NCBI GenBank assembly: GCA_023621895.1 | Contig: JAMOAF010000405.1 | Span: 1-26,950 of the forward strand | Reading direction: 5' to 3' | Length of the DNA stretch: 26,950 nt | DNA from: Planctomycetota bacterium | GTDB lineage: Bacteria; Planctomycetota; Planctomycetia; Pirellulales; Thermoguttaceae | Part shown: one piece after another, positions 15,031-21,812 of the stretch | How positions within the stretch are numbered: the stretch's first letter is position 1 | Layout of the letters: each line of letters starts with the position of its first letter | Translations under genes and position numbers: made by a program | Notes under the pieces: model-generated | The model's input: only the letters and a program-made list of their open reading frames with translations | Databases searched by the model: none | What the model was told of the DNA's origin: nothing

Positions 15031-15798
15031 TCAGTCACCTTCCGCCTCGCCCCGGATCGAATCCGCTTCGGTCTCAGCCGGCTGCGATTCGACCTCCGAG
15101 CCGGGGCGCTGCCCTCGATCAAGGTACGGTTCCAGGACTTCCCTGAGGTTGTTTCGGGCGCGGCTCAACAGGGACTTGATCGCCTGCACGGACAGGTCCA
15201 TGCTCTCGGCGATCTCGGCATAACTCATTCCCTCGAACTTGCTCAGCAGCACCGCCATCCGCTGGCGCTCGTTCAAGCCCTGGATGGCCATCTGCACAAC
15301 GTCGCGCGCTTCGGCCTTGTCGATCGCCCGAGCCGGAATCTGCCCACTCGAGGCCGCGATCATCGCTTCGAGCGGCCGCACGCCCAGCGGGCCGCTTTCG
15401 CGACCTTCGAGCGTCACTTCATGCCTCCTTGCCCGGCTGCGAAGCGCGTTGAGGGCCACGTTGTTGGCGATGGTAAACAGCCACGTCGAGAACTTCGCGC
15501 CCGGCACGTAGCGTTTGCGCGCCCTGTACATCCGCAAGAAAACGTCCTGCGCCAAATCCTCGGCAAGATCCCGGTTGCCCGTCGCGTGTTCCAGCACCGT
15601 CACGACACGCCCCTGATAGCGCAGCATCAACTCCTCGAAGGCGGCGGCGTTGTCGTCGCGCACCTCGAGCATCAACCGAACATCAGGGTCCCGGAGGGCG
15701 TACCTTCGGGCCGACGATTCCGTGACGACCAATTCTGTCCCCGTGGGTGAAACGCGAATCGTGCCAGCCGCGGCCGGCGCATCCCGGCCGCACTCCAT
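15031..15798 (-). CDS. ECF (RpoE-type) RNA polymerase sigma factor
   Basis: The 255-residue protein has sigma region 2 at about 48-118 (AFEELMLRYQGRVVTVL, with DLAQDVFLRMYRARKRY as the -10 recognition helix and FSTWLFTIANNVALNALR) and region 4 at about 164-217 (LNERQRMAVLLSKFEGMSYAEIAESM with the helix-turn-helix IKSLLSRARNNLRE). Regions 1 and 3 are absent, as usual for ECF sigmas. The extended N-terminus (about 35 residues) and acidic C-terminal tail (about 230-255) are longer than average. It is the first gene of the sigma/anti-sigma/exported-protein operon. ATG at 15798-15796 is the only good start. Confidence 0.95.
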   Translation of the reverse strand: MECGRDAPAAAGTIRVSPTGTELVVTESSARRYALRDPDVRLMLEVRDDNAAAFEELMLRYQGRVVTVLEHATGNRDLAEDLAQDVFLRMYRARKRYVPGAKFSTWLFTIANNVALNALRSRARRHEVTLEGRESGPLGVRPLEAMIAASSGQIPARAIDKAEARDVVQMAIQGLNERQRMAVLLSKFEGMSYAEIAESMDLSVQAIKSLLSRARNNLREVLEPYLDRGQRPGSEVESQPAETEADSIRGEAEGD

Positions 15799-16103
15799 TG
15801 TAATCTAAGCCATCAGCCAATTCGCGACCACCCGCCCAAGGTGCTCCGACGCGTCCGTCTCTCTGATTAACCCCGCTCCAGAGTGTGAGTTTCTTGCACA
15901 TCGCCACGGCTGCCGGCGATTCGTGCGGAATAACTCACTCGGGGGGGCTCAGGCACGCTTCGATACCGTCTCCGGCAGGTCGTGGCTTCTCCAGATCGCC
16001 CGGTCATCCCGCGCCGCCGGCTCGTTGCGACCTTCAGTCGCCCGCGGCGCGACGCGCACACGCGGATGCGCCGGAATCGCGCCGCATCGACCAACGCCCG
16101 GCG
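15799..16103. other. Gap between the sigma operon and the kdgK 3' end
   Basis: About 305 bp without a supported gene. On the minus strand it must hold the sigma-operon promoter. One weak candidate is GAAACT (about 15894-15889) with TTAATC about 17 bp downstream, loosely like an ECF -35; it is not strong enough to call. No hairpin or terminator for kdgK stands out. Confidence 0.35.
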
Positions 16104-17189
16104 TTACCGCTGCACGCGGCCGGACGCCTGGCCGCCGGCAAGTGCTTCGATCTCGCCGAGGGTCACGTAGTTCATGTCGCCCGGCACGGAGTGCTTCAGA
16201 CAGCTCGCGGCGGCCGCCAGCCGCACCGCGTCGGCCGGCGCGGCGTATTTCTCGCTGTCGAGCGCGTAGAGCAGGCCGGCCGCGAAAGAATCGCCGGCGC
16301 CGACGCGATCGACGATGTTGCGGATTTCGTAGGGCCGGTACCGCCCCTGGCCGTCGAGCGGGGCAAAATGCGCGCTCGCCGAGCGCGCGTCGAAAAGCAT
16401 CGCCCCCCAATTGTTGTGGCTGGCCGACACGCTCTCGCGAAGCGTGATCGCCACCAGCGAGACGTTCGGGAAACGCTCGGCGATCCGCCGGGCGACCTCC
16501 ACGTACGCCTCGGCGCTGATCTGCCCCCGTTCAACCTCCGTCCCCGCCGCCTCGATCCCGAGCACGTCCTCGGCGTCGGCCTCGTTGCCGATCACCAGGT
16601 CGACCATCGGCAACAGCTCGGTCATGCACTGCCGGGCCAACTCGCCGGCGGGCGTCCCTTTCCTCCATCGCCAGAGCTTCTTGCGGAAGTTCAAGTCGCA
16701 CGAGACCTTGGCGCCCTGTTGCGAGGCCAGGCGAAGGAGCTCGCGCGTGGCCAAAAAGCCGTTCTCGCTGATCGCCGGCGTGATCCCCGTCACGTGCACC
16801 CGCGCGACGCCGCCGAGGGCCGACCGGAAATCGTATTCCTCCGGCGCGGCCAGGGCCACCGAGCTGGCCGCGCGATCGTAGACCACCGTCGAGCCGCGCT
16901 GATTGGCGCCGGTTTCAAGATAGTAAATCCCCAGCCGCCCCTCCCGGCGGAGAATGTGGCTCGTGTCAATCCCCAGGCTCCGCTGCCAGCCGACCAGCGC
17001 GTCGGCCAACGGATTGTCCGGAAGCGCGGTCACGTAGCGGACCGGCCGGCCAAGCAAGGCAAGCGACCCGCAAACGTTCGCCTCGCCGCCGCCAAACGTC
17101 ACCTCGACCGGGCCGGGCAGGCATTGCCGGAACCGGGCCGCGCCGGGCGGCGCCACCCGGAGCATGATCTCGCCAAATGCCAACAACAT
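16104..17189 (-). CDS. kdgK: PfkB-family sugar kinase, probably 2-keto-3-deoxygluconate kinase
   Basis: The 361-residue cytosolic kinase starts MLLAFGEIMLRVAPPG and has the first PfkB signature region (FGGGEANVCGSLALLGRPV) and the second, DRVGAGDSFAAGL, with catalytic Asp300. The substrate-lid and neck segments most resemble KDG kinases (GEIMLRL start, YYLETG, DLNFRKKLW), which phosphorylate 2-keto-3-deoxygluconate to KDPG for the Entner-Doudoroff route. The GH28 polygalacturonase-like gene is directly divergent, which fits uronate use. GAGGAA stands 8 nt before the ATG. It is slightly long for the family. Fructokinase or another sugar kinase remains possible. Confidence 0.85.
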   Translation of the reverse strand: MLLAFGEIMLRVAPPGAARFRQCLPGPVEVTFGGGEANVCGSLALLGRPVRYVTALPDNPLADALVGWQRSLGIDTSHILRREGRLGIYYLETGANQRGSTVVYDRAASSVALAAPEEYDFRSALGGVARVHVTGITPAISENGFLATRELLRLASQQGAKVSCDLNFRKKLWRWRKGTPAGELARQCMTELLPMVDLVIGNEADAEDVLGIEAAGTEVERGQISAEAYVEVARRIAERFPNVSLVAITLRESVSASHNNWGAMLFDARSASAHFAPLDGQGRYRPYEIRNIVDRVGAGDSFAAGLLYALDSEKYAAPADAVRLAAAASCLKHSVPGDMNYVTLGEIEALAGGQASGRVQR

Positions 17190-17260
17190 GAAGCATTCCT
17201 CACTCAGTTGCGTCTGATGAATTTTTGCACCCGGCAGCCCATGATGTCACCGGCGTAGAT

Positions 17261-17278
17261 GTTGCCTTGCGAGGCAAC
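17261..17278. promoter_or_regulatory. 18-bp palindrome at the predicted kdgK transcription start (operator candidate)
   Basis: GTTGCCTTGCGAGGCAAC is a palindrome with a single mismatched base pair and overlaps the predicted kdgK start point near 17277. A repressor bound here would block initiation. The site could also fold as a hairpin at the very 5' end of the mRNA. No regulator gene lies nearby. Confidence 0.5.
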
Positions 17279-17283
17279 CGCCC

Positions 17284-17311
17284 ATTATCTCCCGCTCAGC
17301 CCGAGAATCAA
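17284..17311 (-). promoter_or_regulatory. Predicted sigma-70-type promoter of kdgK
   Basis: On the minus strand TTGATT (17311-17306) and GATAAT (17289-17284) are separated by 16 bp. They match four of six and five of six consensus bases. The start would be near 17277, 88 bp before the kdgK ATG. Confidence 0.55.
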
Positions 17312-17427
17312 GCCGTCATGCCGCCGCGCCCGTGCCACGCGCACAATTGCCGGCCGCCCGATCCGCACCCTAGCGGGTCTTCATCACGAAGTCTCCGTGC
17401 GTTATACAGGACGAATCCGAATCGCGC

Positions 17428-17460
17428 GGCCGGTTTGAACCGGCCGAGCGGTTCGAACCG
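17428..17460. promoter_or_regulatory. Two adjacent palindromes upstream of the GH28 gene (operator candidates)
   Basis: GGCCGGTTTGAACCGGCC (17428-17445) has perfect 8-bp arms around a 2-bp centre. CGGTTCGAACCG (17449-17460) is a perfect 12-bp palindrome. Their centres are 18 bp apart and they share the core GGTTYGAACC, so they look like two sites for one dimeric regulator, or two small hairpins in the mRNA leader. A GTG at 17479 with its own GGAGGAA follows directly. Confidence 0.5.
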
Positions 17461-17559
17461 GTCGCGGAGGAACTCCCCGTGACGATTTCCAAACAAGACG
17501 CCGCCGCTCGCGCCAGCGATCGGCGCGATCCACCTCGCACCCGTGGAGGAGTGAGAACG

Positions 17560-18951
17560 ATGACGACTGCCAGGCTCGGTGTTCTATTGGGGCTTTCTTG
17601 GGTTTTTGCGATCCAGCCGGCGCCCGCCGCCAAGCACGTGGTCGATATCCGCGATTGCGGCGCGGTGGGCGACGGCAAGACGCTCTCGACGGCTGCCATC
17701 CAGGAGGCCGTCGACCGCTGCGCGGCGAAGGGGGGCGGAACCGTCCAAGTTCCGCCGGGCACGTGGCTGACCGGCACCGTCTACCTGGCGAGCAACCTCA
17801 CCCTTGCGCTCGATGAGGGGGCGACGCTCCTGGGCACCCAGGACCGCCAGCAATACCGGACGCCGCGAGCGGGCGCTGGCTTCCGCTATGCCGCGATCCT
17901 CGCCGGGGCAAACCTGGAAAACCTCACGATCCGCGGCTCGGGCATAATCGACGGGCAGGGCGCAGCCTTTCGAGACAAGTCGCGGTTGCGGCCCAAGAAC
18001 ATCTACCTCCATGACTGCCGGAACGTCGTGATCGAGGGCGTTCGCATGCGCAACGCGGGCAGTTGGATGCAGCACTATCGCGGCTGCGACGGCCTCACGA
18101 TCCGCAAAATCGACGTCTTCAACCACGTCGCGTACAACAACGACGGCCTGAACGTCGACAGTTGCCGCAACGTGACGATCGAGGACTGCCGGGTCGACTC
18201 GGACGACGACGGCATCGTCCTGAAAAGCCTCTCCCTCGACCCCTGCCGCAACGTGACGATTCGCCGCTGCACCGTCAGCAGCCACTGCAACGCGATCAAA
18301 ATGGGCACCGAGTCGGGCGGCGGTTTCCTCGACGTCACGGTCACCGACTGCACCGTCCACTCGCCGCGGAAGTCGGAAAAAATCTACGGCGCGCAGCGCG
18401 GCCTGGCGGGAATTGCCCTGGAGATCGTCGATGGAGGAACGCTCAGAAACGTCCGCGTCTCCGGCATCCGGATCGACGGCGTCACGGCCCCGGTCTTCCT
18501 GCGGCTGGGGAACCGGGCGCGCGTCTATGCCGACGGCGGCGCCAAGCCCGGCGTCGGGGTGTTCGCAGACGTCGTCCTCCGCGACATCACCGCCGAGAAC
18601 GCGTCGGAAATCGGTTGCTCGATCACCGGCCTGCCGGGCCATCCGATCAAGAACGTGATGCTCGAAAACCTCAAGCTCCAATTCGACGGCGGCGGAACCG
18701 CCGAGCAGGCAAAGCGGGCCATAGCCGAACGGCCGGAGAGCTATCCGGAGAGCACGATGTTCGGCCCGCTGCCGGCCTACGGCCTCTACTGCCGGCACGT
18801 CGAAGGCCTGACCCTCCGCGATATCCAGCTCAACACGCGGAAACCCGACATGCGCCACGCCGTCGTTCTCGACGATGTGAAACAGGTCCAGATCGAACGC
18901 CTCAAGGCCGATCGCGCCGAGGGCGCCGCGGCGACGATCGAGAAGAGGTGA
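17560..18951 (+). CDS. Exported GH28-family polygalacturonase-like protein (parallel beta-helix)
   Basis: ATG 17560 lies 8 nt behind GGAGGAG and starts MTTARLGVLLGLSWVFAIQPAPAA, a clean signal peptide; the product has 463 residues. It opens with the family's N-terminal beta-helix cap (DIRDCGAVGDGKTLSTAAIQ). Repeated coil turns such as CRNVTIEDCRV and CRNVTIRRCTV follow, with NNDGLNVDS, DSDDDGIVLKS and SSHCNAIKMGTESGG at the places of the GH28 NTD, DD and GHG catalytic blocks. It would hydrolyse alpha-galacturonide bonds in pectin outside the cytoplasm. The GHG-to-SHCN change makes the exact substrate uncertain. An in-frame GTG at 17479 also has a good ribosome-binding site but would bury the signal peptide. 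Divergent from kdgK. Confidence 0.9.
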   Translation: MTTARLGVLLGLSWVFAIQPAPAAKHVVDIRDCGAVGDGKTLSTAAIQEAVDRCAAKGGGTVQVPPGTWLTGTVYLASNLTLALDEGATLLGTQDRQQYRTPRAGAGFRYAAILAGANLENLTIRGSGIIDGQGAAFRDKSRLRPKNIYLHDCRNVVIEGVRMRNAGSWMQHYRGCDGLTIRKIDVFNHVAYNNDGLNVDSCRNVTIEDCRVDSDDDGIVLKSLSLDPCRNVTIRRCTVSSHCNAIKMGTESGGGFLDVTVTDCTVHSPRKSEKIYGAQRGLAGIALEIVDGGTLRNVRVSGIRIDGVTAPVFLRLGNRARVYADGGAKPGVGVFADVVLRDITAENASEIGCSITGLPGHPIKNVMLENLKLQFDGGGTAEQAKRAIAERPESYPESTMFGPLPAYGLYCRHVEGLTLRDIQLNTRKPDMRHAVVLDDVKQVQIERLKADRAEGAAATIEKR

Positions 18952-19060
18952 AACGGCAAGCGAAGACCGGAACGCGAAACGCGAGGTCACCGGCGGCAGG
19001 TTGCGGAAGAGCGGGTTGCCGCTTGCAGTCTCCGGCCTCAAGGCCGTGGCGATCGGTGAA

Positions 19061-19079
19061 CCACGCACCAAAGGCGTGG
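19061..19079. other. Hairpin between the GH28 and waaA genes
   Basis: CCACGC (19061-19066) pairs perfectly with GCGTGG (19074-19079) across 7 nt, 110 bp after the GH28 stop. It may end or trim the GH28 transcript, but no T-run follows. No other feature was seen in 18952-19114. Confidence 0.3.
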
Positions 19080-19114
19080 CACAACTGAATTCCGTTCTAC
19101 GGAAGGATTTTGCG

Positions 19115-20419
19115 GTGCGATATGTTCTCGACCTGTTCTACCTCCTGCTGCTGCTGGTTTGCTCTCCGTGGCTTTTGTGGCAGGCAATTCGCAAGGGGAA
19201 GTACCGGGAGGGATACGGCGCCAAGCTACTCGGAGCCGCGCCGGTTCGCCAGGGAGATCGCGTCTGCGTGTGGATTCACGCCGTGAGCGTTGGCGAGGTC
19301 AACCTGGTCCGCCCGCTGATCGCGGCGATCCGCCAGCGCCGCCCGGACTGGGAGTGCGTGCTTTCCACGACCACGATGACCGGCATGGCGCTCGGGCGGA
19401 AGCGATATCCGGACCTCGGCGTGTTTTACGCCCCGTTGGATTTCAGTTGGGCCGTGTCGGCGGCGATGCGGCGGATTCGCCCCCACGCGCTGGTGCTCGC
19501 GGAGCTGGAGCTCTGGCCGAACCTGATCGCGGCGGCCCGCAGGCACGGCGCCCGGGTGGCCGTCGTCAACGGGCGGCTGAGCGAGCACAGCCACCGCGGA
19601 TACCGGTGGATCAGGCCGCTGGCGGCGTGGATTCTGCGCCGGATCGACCTGGTCGCCGTGCAGGATGAGACTTATGCCGGGCGGTTTCGGCAATTGGGCG
19701 CGGAGGCGGCGGCGCTGCACGTGACCGGCTCGATGAAGTACGACGGCGCCGAGACGGATCGCGAGAACGAGGCCACCGCGCGGCTCAGGCAGCTCGCTTC
19801 CATCAGCCCGGACGACGTGGTCTTCCTGGCCGGCAGCACGCAGGATCCGGAGGAGCCGCTGGCCCTGGACGCTTTTCTCTCGCTGGCGGACTCGTGGCCC
19901 CGCTTGCGGCTGATCGTCGTGCCGCGCCATCCGGACCGTTTCGACTCGGTGGCCGAGCTGCTCGCCCGGCGAGGCGTGGCCTGGCAGCGGCGGACCGCAC
20001 TCGAGCAAGGCGCCGACCCGTCGGCGCGAATCCTGCTGGTGGACGTCGTCGGCGAGCTGGGGGCCTGGTGGGGCGCCGCCCAGATCGCCTACGTGGGAGG
20101 GAGCATGGGGCCGCGCGGCGGGCAGAACATGATCGAGCCGGCCGCCTACGGCGCGGCGGTCAGCTTCGGCCCCAACACGCGGAACTTCCGCGACATCGTC
20201 GCGGCGATGCTCGACCGCCAGGCCGCCGTGGTCGTGCATGACGGAACAGAAATGACCGCTTTCGTCCGCCGCTGCCTTGAGGACCCCGAATATCGCACCC
20301 GGCTCGGCGAGCGGGCCAGAAAACTGGTCGAGGAACAACTGGGGGCGACGGCCAGAACGTTCGAGCTTCTCGATCGGCTCGTCAGCGATCGCGCGCCGGA
20401 GGGAGCGCGGAGGACTTGA
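19115..20419 (+). CDS. waaA: 3-deoxy-D-manno-octulosonic acid (Kdo) transferase
   Basis: GTG 19115 lies 8 nt behind GGAAGG; upstream in-frame sequence is non-coding. The 434-residue protein begins with a membrane anchor (VLDLFYLLLLLVCSPWLLW), then HAVSVGE at 55-61 with the catalytic Glu61. Further family motifs are LSTTTMTG, LAELELWPNLI, NGRLSEHS, GSMKYDG, GSTQDPEEPLAL, VPRHPDRF and the GGSMGPRGGQNMIEPAAYG nucleotide-sugar site (GT30, GT-B fold). It moves Kdo from CMP-Kdo onto lipid IVA at the cytoplasmic membrane. With the LpxL-like gene this is good evidence for lipid A-Kdo in this organism. Confidence 0.95.
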   Translation: MRYVLDLFYLLLLLVCSPWLLWQAIRKGKYREGYGAKLLGAAPVRQGDRVCVWIHAVSVGEVNLVRPLIAAIRQRRPDWECVLSTTTMTGMALGRKRYPDLGVFYAPLDFSWAVSAAMRRIRPHALVLAELELWPNLIAAARRHGARVAVVNGRLSEHSHRGYRWIRPLAAWILRRIDLVAVQDETYAGRFRQLGAEAAALHVTGSMKYDGAETDRENEATARLRQLASISPDDVVFLAGSTQDPEEPLALDAFLSLADSWPRLRLIVVPRHPDRFDSVAELLARRGVAWQRRTALEQGADPSARILLVDVVGELGAWWGAAQIAYVGGSMGPRGGQNMIEPAAYGAAVSFGPNTRNFRDIVAAMLDRQAAVVVHDGTEMTAFVRRCLEDPEYRTRLGERARKLVEEQLGATARTFELLDRLVSDRAPEGARRT

Positions 20420-20486
20420 AGGCAACCAGTCCGAAGGGGCGATTTTCGGCAAAATCCAAGGTCTAATTTCCAATGGCCAGAATCAG

Positions 20487-21518
20487 TCAGGGCTTGGCCT
20501 TCGGCCCGAGCTTCTGAGTCTTGGAGTTTGAACCTTGACCTTGGCCGATCTGGCGGCCAAAAACGCGGACCAGGGCGTCTCGCACCGTTCGAGCGAGCGC
20601 GGCGTTGCCTCGATCGTTCGGGTGCAGGCCATCGTCGCTCAAGTGCCAGCTTGCCGGCAGCCACATCCCGGGCGGCGCGTGAGGGCTCAACAGCACGCAG
20701 CCGCGAAGGCTCGCGTCGGAAACCAACTCCAGGTCGAAACGCCGAGCCAGGCGGCGCTCCAGCCCGCGGAACGGATCGCTGGCGATGCCTCGCGGAATCT
20801 CGATGAGCACAAGTTGCACCCCGGCCGCGCGGCAGGATTCGATGATCCTCTCCAGGTTGCCCTGGCAGGCCTTTTCCCCGTGCCCTCGGAGGTAATCGTG
20901 GCCGCCCAGTTCAACAACGATCGCCTGGGGCCGAAGCTCGAGAATGCCAGGGAGCATCGCCAGCGCGTCGCCCGTGGTGATTCCGTCGACGCCGCGATTG
21001 ACGACCGGCACGCAGATCATGCGGCCCAGCTCGTCCGGATATCCGCTGGCCGTAAGGCTGTCGCCAAGACAGACGACGGGGCGATTGCTGGAGAGCGCGG
21101 CCTGCCCGGATGCATGGATGGCGGCGCGCCAATCCAGATAGGCGGCGAGCCAGGCGAGCCACAACAGGGCCATCGCGATGCGATCTGCGGCAGACGTGAG
21201 ACGAGCGGTCCGCGGCCTTTTGAGCAGGCGCATCGAACCGACCGACGCGAGGGCGACCATCAGCAGGATCATCCCGGGAAACCAGGGAATCCGCTTGGCC
21301 AGCAGGATTACCAGGCAGGCCAGCAGTGGAAGCCAGGCGGGCCGTTTGCGTGCGGCGGCCAGCGTGTAGCACGCAATCCAGACGGCGGCCATGAAAGGAA
21401 TACCGCCGGGAAACGTGATCAACGAGATCGCCGCTGCGAGGCCGAAGCCCGCGGCAATGCCGATCCGGTGGGGCCGGCTCCGCGGCGCGATCGGCTGGTC
21501 AGGCGTTTCTTCAGACAT
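20487..21518 (-). CDS. Membrane-anchored SGNH/GDSL-type hydrolase
   Basis: From ATG 21518 the protein has 343 residues: three to four membrane helices in the first 130 (GIAAGFGLAAAISLITF, MAAVWIACYTLAAA, LLACLVILLAKRI, MILLMVALASVG), then an SGNH domain. Block I is CLGDSLTASGY with nucleophile Ser154, block II NRGVDGITTGD, block III GGHD at 205-208, where the usual Asn is His207, and block V DGLHPND with Asp296 and His299. Such enzymes remove acyl or acetyl groups from lipids or sugars. GTG 21554 is a second possible start. The last 20 residues (GQGQGSNSKTQKLGPKAKP) are low complexity because a degenerate heptamer repeat lies in the coding sequence. Convergent with waaA (67 bp between stops). 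Confidence 0.88.
   Translation of the reverse strand: MSEETPDQPIAPRSRPHRIGIAAGFGLAAAISLITFPGGIPFMAAVWIACYTLAAARKRPAWLPLLACLVILLAKRIPWFPGMILLMVALASVGSMRLLKRPRTARLTSAADRIAMALLWLAWLAAYLDWRAAIHASGQAALSSNRPVVCLGDSLTASGYPDELGRMICVPVVNRGVDGITTGDALAMLPGILELRPQAIVVELGGHDYLRGHGEKACQGNLERIIESCRAAGVQLVLIEIPRGIASDPFRGLERRLARRFDLELVSDASLRGCVLLSPHAPPGMWLPASWHLSDDGLHPNDRGNAALARTVRDALVRVFGRQIGQGQGSNSKTQKLGPKAKP
20515..20542. repeat. Degenerate heptamer repeat inside the 3' end of the SGNH hydrolase gene
   Basis: Four 7-nt units are read on the plus strand: TGAGTCT, TGGAGTT, TGAACCT and TGACCTT. They are related to the GGACCTT array at 12080-12114. Here they fall within the last codons of the minus-strand gene, so they add a tail that looks unlike the folded domain. 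Confidence 0.6.
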
Positions 21519-21719
21519 CGCGGGCAGGATCGGTGGGGGCGAAGGAAACGGCACACCGGCGCGCCCAATTTAACCTCGCCCAGTAGCGCTAACCAGCCCA
21601 ACTGCCGCGTGCGGCGGGGGACCGATCGCCGAGAGGGTCTCAAAACCGGCGCAAGACGGGCCAATCCGCCGCCCCTGGCCGTTCTCCCCGGTTCCCCGCG
21701 TTCTGAGCCCCCAAGCGTC

Positions 21720-21749
21720 TTGCTCCGCCCTCCGGCGGCGGACTATAAT
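21720..21749 (+). promoter_or_regulatory. Predicted sigma-70-type promoter of metK
   Basis: A perfect -10 TATAAT (21744-21749) follows TTGCTC (21720-21725) at 18 bp. The start would be near 21756, leaving a leader of about 57 nt, too short for a SAM riboswitch. The rest of 21519-21719 shows nothing further; the minus-strand SGNH gene must also be read from this gap. Confidence 0.65.
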
Positions 21750-21812
21750 TGGCCGTTTGTGCCTCGCACTTGAGCGGCCGTGGGCAAGCTTGCTGTCCTG
21801 AAGGAGGATTCC

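Noticed and set aside
17428..17460. tRNA gene suggested by GGTTCGAACC (T-loop-like)
   Set aside because: There is no acceptor, D or anticodon arm around it and the stem would contain mismatches; the sequence is better seen as two palindromes.
21750..21812. SAM riboswitch before metK
   Set aside because: The predicted leader is only about 57 nt and lacks any SAM riboswitch core.
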